Assembly: GCA_046757725.1 (NCBI GenBank)
Contig: JBHHYU010000155.1
Coordinates: 1-5,256, forward strand
Reading direction: 5' to 3'
Origin: JBHHYU01 sp046757725
GTDB lineage: Bacteria > Desulfobacterota > Binatia > UBA9968
DNA length: 5,256 bases
Positions 1 through 5,256 of the stretch are shown here, one piece after another. Position numbers and translations under genes: made by a program. Each line of letters starts with the position of its first letter. Positions within the stretch are counted from its first letter, which is position 1. The notes beneath the pieces were generated by a model. The model was not told the DNA's origin. It made no database searches and saw nothing but the letters and a program-made list of their open reading frames with translations.

Positions 1-1070
1 TGGAGACGTTTCTGCCCAAGCTTCGCCTGTTGGTGTCGATCGATTGGCGCTGGAATGCTTCGGCTCTTTATGCGGATCTGGTATTGCCGGCCTGCAGTTG
101 GTACGAGAAGACCTCTACCTTTCTCATGGGGATGCCGGTCCAACCTTTTGCCCATGTGGTCAACCAGGCCTCGCAGCCGCTTTATGAATCTATGGGGGAA
201 TGGCGGATGTTCTGTCTGCTTGCCCGGAGAGTTGAAGAGCGGGCCGCCGAAAGGGGGATTGAGACCTATAAAGATATTACGGGAACGGAATACCGCTTTG
301 CCGGTCTGGAGGACAAGGTAACCTTTGGTGGTCTCTATAACGAAGACGACGAAGAGGGAATAGCCCGGGACGCTTTTTTGAATGCCAGCAACGTCGAGCA
401 GGTGGATTGGGAGGAGGTCAAGGAGCGGGGATTCGCCTGTTACACCGGAGTAGGAACGGGGATGCGCTCCATCGGCAACACCTGTGAGATCGTTCCGGGT
501 GAGCCTGTAGTGCCGTTGACCTGGCACACGGAGAGAAAGGATCCTTACCCGACGCTTACACGGCGCATCCAGTTTCTCATCGACCACGAGCTGTATCGGG
601 AGTTGGGAGAGGACCTGCCGGTTCACAAGGACCCCCCTTTGGCGGGAGGGGACTATCCCCTGAAGATTACCGGGGGGCATGCCCGGTGGAGCATCCACAG
701 CGATCAGGTCGATGAGACGCTGATGCTGCAGCTCCAGCGGGGCGAACCGGCGATGTTTATGAACGTCCAGGATGCCGCTGCGAGGAAAATCCAGGATGGG
801 GAGTTGGCCGAGGTGAAAAACGATGTGGCGTCTTTCCGCGTCCATGCCGTGGTGTCACCGGGAGTCAGGCCGGGCCAAGTGATTATTTACCATGCCTGGG
901 AGAACTATCAGTTTGAGGGGTGGCGGCATTTCAAGAGCGTGATGGCTTCTCCGATGAATCCGATCGAGCTGGCTGGAGACTACTTTCAAATCCGGCCTGT
1001 CACCATGAGCAACTATCCGGGCTTCAGTGACCGGGGGACGCGGGTAGAAGTAAGGAGAGTTGAGGCGTGA
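1..1070 (+). CDS. Type II DMSO reductase-family molybdopterin oxidoreductase, alpha (catalytic) subunit, C-terminal part (5' end cut by window)
   Basis: The frame is open from the first complete codon at base 3 to TGA at 1068-1070, giving 355 residues. Residues before the TTG at base 30 (ETFLPKLRL) already align with the second alpha subunit in this window, so the gene starts upstream of the window. The fragment holds the end of the third molybdopterin domain (DWRWNASALYADLVLPACSW) and the whole C-terminal cofactor-binding domain. Recognisable stretches are WHTERKDPYPTLTRRIQF, GGHARWSIHS, LQRGEP, VRPGQVIIYHAWENYQF and the closing NPIELAGDY region. These are typical of the ethylbenzene dehydrogenase / dimethylsulfide dehydrogenase / selenate reductase branch. 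In that family this subunit carries Mo-bis-MGD and oxidises or reduces the substrate, passing electrons to an Fe-S beta subunit. The N-terminal Fe-S motif and Mo ligand lie outside the window, so activity and export cannot be judged. It matches the 2212-5016 product at about 59% identity without gaps (hand count, 206 of 351). Its stop overlaps the next gene's start. The substrate is unknown; an anaerobic C-H hydroxylase is an inference. Confidence 0.93.
   Translation, partial: ETFLPKLRLLVSIDWRWNASALYADLVLPACSWYEKTSTFLMGMPVQPFAHVVNQASQPLYESMGEWRMFCLLARRVEERAAERGIETYKDITGTEYRFAGLEDKVTFGGLYNEDDEEGIARDAFLNASNVEQVDWEEVKERGFACYTGVGTGMRSIGNTCEIVPGEPVVPLTWHTERKDPYPTLTRRIQFLIDHELYRELGEDLPVHKDPPLAGGDYPLKITGGHARWSIHSDQVDETLMLQLQRGEPAMFMNVQDAAARKIQDGELAEVKNDVASFRVHAVVSPGVRPGQVIIYHAWENYQFEGWRHFKSVMASPMNPIELAGDYFQIRPVTMSNYPGFSDRGTRVEVRRVEA
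1051..1057 (+). promoter_or_regulatory. Ribosome binding site for the U32 gene, inside the end of the upstream gene
   Basis: TAAGGAG lies nine bases before the GTG at 1067, within the last codons of the upstream alpha-subunit gene. It fixes the GTG start in preference to the ATG at 1088, which would remove the first beta strand (KLVVPA). With the four-base GTGA start/stop overlap, it indicates translational coupling between the two genes. Confidence 0.75.
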
Positions 1071-2149
1071 AGCTTGTCGTCCCCGCGATGTTTGATGAAG
1101 CATACCTCGGTTCGCTAGCGGCTTATCCTGTTCACTCTGTCTACGGTTCCTTGTCTGACGAGCCCAGCGGGAGGGCGAAGAAATGGCTTCCTGCGGCTGG
1201 AGAGCAGGAGATAGAGGAGCACATAGCCCAGTGCCGTTCCCGGGGCTTGGGCTTTGTCTATACCATGAATGCCACATGTAGCGGCGGCTATGAGTTTACG
1301 GCAGAGGGTCAAAAATGGCTGGCGGAAAGGTTGGGATGGCTTGTAGACGTGGGCGCAGAGGGTATCGTCAGCACCAACCCGTACATAATCGAGATGGTCA
1401 AGCGTCGCTACCCGGAACTACGCGTGATCGTTTCGAGCCTCATCCACCTCGACAGCGTGGATCAAGCTCTCTTCTACGAGCAGCTCGGGGTCGACGCGAT
1501 CTATCTCCCGGAGTATATCAACCGCAATTTTCGGCTCCTCCGTGCTTTGAGGAAGCGGCTAAGATGCGAGCTCGTCGTCATTCCCAACCTGGCTTGCCTC
1601 ATTCATTGTCCGCTTCGGGACTATCACGGGAACTTTATCAGCCATGCCTCGGATAGCCTGGACCGTGGATGTTACCTGGACTATTCGCTGTCCAAATGCC
1701 TCCATATGAAGTCTTCCAATCCAGTCGAAGTCATGAAGGCCTCCTGGATCCGTCCTGAGGATTTAGAAAGATACGAAAAGATCGGTATTACCCACTTCAA
1801 GTTGGGCGGGCGGGAAAAAGGAGCTGAGTGGGTATTAAGGGCGGTGGCCGCCTACTCTGCACGGAAATATTCTGGGGCTTTGAACGATTTGGTGCTCGGT
1901 CTCGACGGAGTCGATCCCTTTGGGCAGTTCCCGGTTCATCTGGACAATACCCGCCTGGACGGATTCCTCGATCTTTTCAGGATGAAAGACTGCCGCTTGG
2001 GCTGTGATGGCTGCAATCATTGCCAGGAATGGCTGGAGCGGGCCATCCAGGTCGATTCCAACAGGCAGAAATACGAGGCAGGCATTGATCACCATATCCG
2101 CCGGTTCACCTCTGGTAGTTTCAGGACACCCTTGGCACGGGGGCGCTGA
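1067..2149 (+). CDS. U32-family (peptidase U32-like, UbiU/UbiV/YhbU-type) protein with two cysteine clusters
   Basis: This 360-residue protein reads as a complete U32-type TIM barrel. Likely strands are KLVVPA (2-7), FVYTMNAT (63-70), a stretch near 99-104, LRVIVSS (118-124), AIYLPEYINRNF (144-155), CELVVIPNLAC (167-177) and ITHFKLGGRE (241-250). The family signature NLACLIHCPLRDYH (174-187) is followed by WIRPEDLERYEKIGI (227-241), both typical of U32 proteins. Cysteines 177, 181, 202 and 211 (C-x3-C-x20-C-x8-C) are good candidates for a 4Fe-4S site like those of UbiU and UbiV. A second set, C309-x3-C313-x2-C316-x2-C319 near the C-terminus, could hold another cluster or a metal. There is no signal peptide or membrane segment, so it should be cytoplasmic. 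Although annotated as peptidases, characterised U32 members take part in O2-independent hydroxylation (ubiquinone; tRNA and rRNA bases). The GTG start overlaps the upstream alpha-subunit stop by four bases, so the two are probably co-translated. A role in maturing, or acting alongside, the flanking molybdenum enzymes is inference; the substrate is unknown. Confidence 0.88.
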   Translation: MKLVVPAMFDEAYLGSLAAYPVHSVYGSLSDEPSGRAKKWLPAAGEQEIEEHIAQCRSRGLGFVYTMNATCSGGYEFTAEGQKWLAERLGWLVDVGAEGIVSTNPYIIEMVKRRYPELRVIVSSLIHLDSVDQALFYEQLGVDAIYLPEYINRNFRLLRALRKRLRCELVVIPNLACLIHCPLRDYHGNFISHASDSLDRGCYLDYSLSKCLHMKSSNPVEVMKASWIRPEDLERYEKIGITHFKLGGREKGAEWVLRAVAAYSARKYSGALNDLVLGLDGVDPFGQFPVHLDNTRLDGFLDLFRMKDCRLGCDGCNHCQEWLERAIQVDSNRQKYEAGIDHHIRRFTSGSFRTPLARGR

Positions 2150-2211
2150 AGTGATCCAAGGTCCCCCATGAATTTCTGCTTTTGGACCACAGGTAGTGGG
2201 GGAAAGAGACG
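2130..2211 (+). other. Short intergenic leader with overlapping inverted repeats that include the next gene's ribosome binding site
   Basis: The 62-base gap (2150-2211) has no recognisable promoter and no run of T to make an intrinsic terminator. It holds several competing inverted repeats: CCTTGG 2130-2135 with CCAAGG 2156-2161; TCCAA 2155-2159 with TTGGA 2182-2186; GGTCC 2160-2164 with GGACC 2184-2188; and TCCCCCA 2162-2168 with TGGGGGA 2197-2203. The last would pair with the G-rich Shine-Dalgarno of the downstream gene. These are seen directly, but a regulatory role is speculative, since short G/C-rich repeats arise by chance. Confidence 0.3.
2198..2206 (+). promoter_or_regulatory. Ribosome binding site of the complete alpha-subunit gene
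   Basis: A purine-rich stretch (GGGGGAAAG) ends five bases before the ATG at 2212. The in-frame stop TAG at 2194-2196, with no start codon between it and 2212, makes this ATG the most upstream start possible. That matters because it excludes a longer N-terminus carrying a Tat signal. Confidence 0.6.
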
Positions 2212-5016
2212 ATGATTACGCTATCGCTTAGGCAGGAAAGACTGACACCGGCCGATAGCTCCTGGGGAAACATCCGAGACTTCGACCTGCGTCGCTTAAG
2301 GCGGCAAGAGATCAAGTGGGACCGTATCGTTAAGTCTTCTCACCTGACCAATTGTTGGTATCAGAGGGCCTGCAACTACAATCTATTCGTCAAGGACGGC
2401 GTGGTGCTCCGGGAGGAACAGGTGGGAAACTACCCGGCGCCGAACGACCCCTTAGTTCCCGATCCGAACCCACGCGGGTGCCAGAAGGGGGCGTGCTACG
2501 TTCATCGTATATACGATCCGACACGGGTGAAGTATCCGTTGAAGCGGGTCGGTCCGAGAGGAAGTCGTTGTTGGCAGCGGGTCAGTTGGGACCAGGCGCT
2601 GACCGAGATTGCGGACACGACTCTTGACGTCCTGACCACTGATGGTCCGGACACCATCATTCAGGGTGGCGGCACGCGTGTCCACAGCCAGGGGAGTGAA
2701 GGGTTAGGGCCCAACGTTTTCTTCGAGACCCTCGGTTCTCCCCTCCCGAGCCAGAATACGGAAATCGGGGACGGACACCAGGGTGCCGGCGTCACCTTTG
2801 GTAAGATTATGTTCGCGGACTCAGCGGACAACTGGTTTCATGCGAAAACAATCTTAGTTTGGGGAGGGAACCCCTCCTACACTAACGTTCCCAACTATCA
2901 TTACATTTCAGAGGCCCGCTACAAGGGTACGCGTGTGATTGTGGTTGCGCCGGACTTGAACGCATCGGCGATTCACGCGGACCTTTGGGTGCCGCTGAAC
3001 ATTGGAACCGATGCGGCGCTGGCATTGGCCATGGCTCAAGTGATCATCAAGGAGAGGCTGTACCGGAAGGAATTTGTACAGGAGCAGACGGATTTGCCTC
3101 TATTGGTGCGAATGGACAACGGCAGGTTTCTTCGGGAGAAGGATCTCAAGCGGGGGGGGCGAGAGGACGCGTTCTATATATTTAATGAAGCGACGGCACA
3201 GGTGGAGGAGGCGCCGCGCAAGAGTTTGGCACTGGAGGGGAGGGTGCCGGCCCTGGGAGGGGAATATGAAGTTCAGACGTTGAGGGGGAAGGTGAAGGTA
3301 CGTCCAGTATTCGAGCTGCTCCGTCAGCGGTTGGATGAGGAGTATACACCAGCGAAGGCCGCTCAAGTTACCGGGACTTCACCTCGGCTAATAGAAGAGC
3401 TGGCTCGGGAAGTCGCTGTATCGGGCGGCGTAGTGAATATTACGACCTCCAATTGGGGCAAGTTTTACCATGGCGATTTGATCGAACGGTCGATGGCTTT
3501 AATATTTTCCTTGTGCGGCCATATGGGGCGGAAGGGAGATACGTTTAGCGCCTTCCCCGCTTTGACGCCGGACACCGCACTGGGGGCCCTTGAGCGCCAC
3601 GGACACCATATGCTTCTTTCGGCATCGTCCACCGATCCGCGGTTCGCTGCGTGGAAGGAGGACGGCTATACAACGGAGATGATCCTCTACCAGTATACGA
3701 AACAGGCCACCGCTGCAGGGGCCGTCGGGTTGACTGCAATGGTTCAGCATTTTCACGGCGGGCTTCTGGAATTGAGCAAACAACACAACAGTTGGGACTC
3801 GTACCTCAAGAGGCCCCTGGGAGAGTACGTCGATGAGGCCATGGGCAAGCAATGGCAGACGGTGGTTCCGGCCCCGGGGAAAGAGCCGCGTATCATGTTT
3901 CAAGTTGGCGGGAATGTGTTTCGTCGAGGCCGTGGGACAAATCAACTTTTGAACACGCTGCTCCCCAAGTTGAAGCTGATGGTGACGGTAGACTGGCGCA
4001 TGAGCGGAACCGGGCTCTATTCGGACTACATCCTTCCGGCCAGTAGCTGGTTCGAGAGAACCTCCACCTCGTTGTTGGGGTCCACCCAATCACCTTTTAT
4101 GCAGGCCATCAATCGGGCCGTGGATCCGCTTTACGAGTCGCTCAACGATTGGGCCATTTTCGTCCGACTGGCCCGAAAGGTGAGCGAACGGGCCCGCGAG
4201 CGCGGAATTGAGTCCTACCTCGATAAAGACGGCAAAGAGAGAAGATTGGACAACCTCGAGGACAGGGTCACAGTCGGCGGGATCTACACAGAAGACGACG
4301 AAACGGATGTCGCCCGAGATGCCTTCGAAAACTCGACGAACCGGGAGGATATAAGCTGGGAGGAGTTCAGTGAGCGGGGAATCGCTGCCTATTCGGGGCT
4401 GGGAAACGCGATCAGGTCCCTGGGCAACGCTTGCGACTTGGAAGTCGGTGAGCCCATCGTGCCGCTGACCTGGCATACGAGCAAAAAGGAGCCGTACCCG
4501 ACGCTGACCCGGCGCATTCAGTTTTACATCGACCACGACTGGTATCTGGAGTTGGACGAACATCTGCCCAGACATAAGGACTGTCCCAAGGCTGGTGGAG
4601 ACTATCCGCTAAAGGTAACGGGCGGGCATGCCCGTTGGAGCATGCACAGCGATTGGGTCGATGATTCGATCATATTGAGCCTTCAAAGAGGGGAGCCTGT
4701 GGCATTTATCAGTTCGCAGGATGCGGAGAGCCGGAGGATACGGGACGGGGATTTCGTGGAGATGTACAACGATGTGGGAAACTTCAAGGTTCAGGTAACG
4801 ATTTCTTCGGCCGTGAGGCCGGGACAGGTGATCATTTACCATGCCTGGGAGAATTATCAGTTTGAGGACTTCCAGCATTTCAAGAGCGTTATGCCTAACC
4901 CGTTGAACCCTATCGAGATGGTCGGGGGCTATGGTCACCTTTGTTCCGATGTGGTGAGTTTCAGTCCGAGCCCAAGTGACCGTGGGAGCCGTGTAGAGAT
5001 GAGGGGGGTCCATTAG
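2212..5016 (+). CDS. Type II DMSO reductase-family molybdopterin oxidoreductase, alpha (catalytic) subunit, complete
   Basis: The product has 934 residues, the usual size for type II alpha subunits (about 900-980). The N-terminal Fe-S domain has His44, Cys48, Cys54 and Cys90 in a pattern H-x3-C-x5-C-x35-C, followed by PRGCQKGACY; a histidine as first ligand is characteristic of the NarG/EbdA type. YDPTRVKYPLKRVG and RVSWDQALTEIA (about 101-134) begin the Mo-bis-MGD fold. Asp187 in NTEIGDGHQGAG is the likely molybdenum ligand. ILVWGGNPSYTNVPNYHY (about 214-231), RVIVVAPD, the C-terminal TLTRRIQFYIDH, GGHARWSMHS and GQVIIYHAWENYQF follow in family order. Overall it looks most like the ethylbenzene dehydrogenase / dimethylsulfide dehydrogenase / selenate reductase branch rather than respiratory nitrate reductase. 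The known branch members take electrons from, or give them to, an Fe-S beta and a heme b gamma subunit; neither is in this window. The N-terminus has arginine pairs (LRRLRRQEI, 26-34) but no hydrophobic stretch after them, so no functional Tat signal is seen. The start is fixed by an in-frame stop at 2194. Substrate is unknown; anaerobic hydroxylation of a C-H bond is a plausible inference, oxyanion reduction an alternative. Confidence 0.94.
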   Translation: MITLSLRQERLTPADSSWGNIRDFDLRRLRRQEIKWDRIVKSSHLTNCWYQRACNYNLFVKDGVVLREEQVGNYPAPNDPLVPDPNPRGCQKGACYVHRIYDPTRVKYPLKRVGPRGSRCWQRVSWDQALTEIADTTLDVLTTDGPDTIIQGGGTRVHSQGSEGLGPNVFFETLGSPLPSQNTEIGDGHQGAGVTFGKIMFADSADNWFHAKTILVWGGNPSYTNVPNYHYISEARYKGTRVIVVAPDLNASAIHADLWVPLNIGTDAALALAMAQVIIKERLYRKEFVQEQTDLPLLVRMDNGRFLREKDLKRGGREDAFYIFNEATAQVEEAPRKSLALEGRVPALGGEYEVQTLRGKVKVRPVFELLRQRLDEEYTPAKAAQVTGTSPRLIEELAREVAVSGGVVNITTSNWGKFYHGDLIERSMALIFSLCGHMGRKGDTFSAFPALTPDTALGALERHGHHMLLSASSTDPRFAAWKEDGYTTEMILYQYTKQATAAGAVGLTAMVQHFHGGLLELSKQHNSWDSYLKRPLGEYVDEAMGKQWQTVVPAPGKEPRIMFQVGGNVFRRGRGTNQLLNTLLPKLKLMVTVDWRMSGTGLYSDYILPASSWFERTSTSLLGSTQSPFMQAINRAVDPLYESLNDWAIFVRLARKVSERARERGIESYLDKDGKERRLDNLEDRVTVGGIYTEDDETDVARDAFENSTNREDISWEEFSERGIAAYSGLGNAIRSLGNACDLEVGEPIVPLTWHTSKKEPYPTLTRRIQFYIDHDWYLELDEHLPRHKDCPKAGGDYPLKVTGGHARWSMHSDWVDDSIILSLQRGEPVAFISSQDAESRRIRDGDFVEMYNDVGNFKVQVTISSAVRPGQVIIYHAWENYQFEDFQHFKSVMPNPLNPIEMVGGYGHLCSDVVSFSPSPSDRGSRVEMRGVH

Positions 5017-5089
5017 GAACCGTACGTGGTGGGTAACCAAAAACGCCATGATTGTTTTGGCTTGTTGCCATTAGATAAGGAGGTGACAA
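5017..5089 (+). other. Intergenic gap with an imperfect hairpin and no clear terminator or promoter
   Basis: GGTAA at 5032-5036 can pair with TTGCC at 5065-5069 (one G-T wobble), and CCAAAA at 5037-5042 with TTTTGG at 5055-5060, giving an interrupted hairpin just before the YHS gene's ribosome binding site. No T-run follows it, so it is not a standard intrinsic terminator. I see no convincing -35/-10 pair, so the YHS gene may be read from the upstream transcript. Confidence 0.25.
5076..5086 (+). promoter_or_regulatory. Near-consensus Shine-Dalgarno sequence for the YHS gene
   Basis: TAAGGAGGTGA matches the full complement of the usual bacterial 16S rRNA 3' end over 11 bases. The GGAGG core ends six bases before the ATG at 5090. 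It is much stronger than the sites of the two upstream genes and suggests the small protein is made in greater amount than the large enzymes. Confidence 0.85.
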
Positions 5090-5256
5090 ATGGCTACTGA
5101 TCCTGTTTGCAAGAAGAAAGTCGACGAGAAGGCCCCGCCGGGCGGCAAGATCAATTATTGGGGCAAGGCCTTTTACTTTTGCACGGAAGAGTGCCGAAAG
5201 ACCTTCCGGCGCGATCCTCCGAAGTACGCGCCTGAGACGGCGGAGGGAAAAGGACC
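5090..5256 (+). CDS. YHS-domain small metal-binding protein, N-terminal part (3' end cut by window)
   Basis: The 55 complete codons visible give a protein beginning MATDPVCKKKVDEKAPPGGK. It follows the YHS pattern closely: DPVC at 4-7, then a GKAFYFC stretch (25-31), C-x3-C at Cys31 and Cys35, a following Phe39, and DPPKY at 42-46. Cys7, Cys31 and Cys35 are the likely metal ligands. YHS domains occur alone or on copper-transporting ATPases, monooxygenase subunits and other metal-handling proteins, and are generally taken to bind metal. The usual glycine-methionine after DPVC is replaced by Lys-Lys. No signal peptide is present. The frame is still open at the window edge, so it could be a small stand-alone protein or the N-terminal domain of a larger one. 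It lies 73 bases after the alpha-subunit stop on the same strand, so it may belong to the same operon, perhaps for metal supply or cofactor assembly; this role is inference. Confidence 0.85.
   Translation, partial: MATDPVCKKKVDEKAPPGGKINYWGKAFYFCTEECRKTFRRDPPKYAPETAEGKG

Noticed and set aside
30..32. TTG at 30 as the start of the first gene
   Set aside because: The frame is open upstream to the window edge and the preceding residues (LPKLRL) align with the interior of the second alpha subunit, so the gene is truncated, not short.
855..1277. 140-codon open frame on the minus strand spanning the gene 1/gene 2 junction
   Set aside because: It overlaps two well-supported coding genes and has no recognisable domain.
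1067..2149. True peptidase function for the U32 protein
   Set aside because: The U32 peptidase label is historical; the cysteine sets and the context fit the Fe-S, hydroxylation-linked U32 proteins better.
3499..4089. 196-codon open frame on the minus strand
   Set aside because: It lies entirely antisense to the conserved molybdopterin domain of the alpha subunit, and its translation shows no recognisable domain; a shadow of GC-rich codon use.
2212..5016. Respiratory nitrate reductase NarG or formate dehydrogenase
   Set aside because: Length is well below NarG (about 1,240 residues) and the Fe-S spacing differs; a histidine first ligand and an aspartate rather than cysteine or selenocysteine Mo ligand argue against formate dehydrogenase.
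4609..5049. 146-codon open frame on the minus strand
   Set aside because: Antisense to the conserved C-terminal cofactor domain. A similar antisense frame (855-1277) occurs over the matching part of the first paralog, which follows from shared codons rather than a real gene.
5032..5069. Hairpin as an intrinsic terminator after the second alpha gene
   Set aside because: The stem is interrupted and A/T-rich, and no T-run follows; it runs into the next gene's ribosome binding site.

Overview
The window is a compact, single-strand (+) gene cluster of mid-to-high GC content. It probably comes from an anaerobic or facultatively anaerobic bacterium. Shine-Dalgarno-led, tightly packed genes point to Bacteria. 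The mix of oxygen-independent molybdenum oxidoreductases and a cysteine-rich U32 protein suggests anaerobic metabolism, as in hydrocarbon-, steroid- or aromatic-degrading proteobacteria and Desulfobacterota. The exact taxon cannot be read from the sequence.

Layout: (1) bases 1-1070, the C-terminal ~355 residues of a molybdopterin oxidoreductase catalytic (alpha) subunit, cut by the left edge. (2) 1067-2149, a complete U32-family (UbiU/UbiV/YhbU-like) protein whose GTG start overlaps the preceding stop in a GTGA arrangement. (3) 2212-5016, a complete 934-residue molybdopterin oxidoreductase alpha subunit of the type II DMSO reductase family (the family of nitrate reductase NarG, selenate reductase, dimethylsulfide dehydrogenase and ethylbenzene dehydrogenase). 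It aligns without gaps to gene 1 over the shared C-terminal ~351 residues, at about 59% identity by hand count. (4) 5090 to the right edge, the start of a small YHS-domain protein behind a near-perfect Shine-Dalgarno sequence. The two gaps between genes are only 62 and 73 bases. No RNA gene, mobile element, CRISPR array or convincing terminator was seen.

How the genes may work together (inference): type II alpha subunits bind Mo-bis-MGD and one Fe-S cluster, and in the ethylbenzene dehydrogenase branch they hydroxylate C-H bonds with oxygen from water. U32 proteins of the UbiU/UbiV type support O2-independent hydroxylation and carry Fe-S clusters. Two diverged alpha paralogs with a U32 gene translationally coupled between them, and no electron-transfer (beta), heme (gamma) or chaperone (delta) subunit in between, is not the usual alpha-beta-gamma-delta order. 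It suggests a multi-enzyme anaerobic oxidation locus with a possible undescribed role for the U32 partner. The complete alpha subunit shows no Tat signal peptide, unlike the periplasmic members of the family, so the enzyme may act in the cytoplasm.
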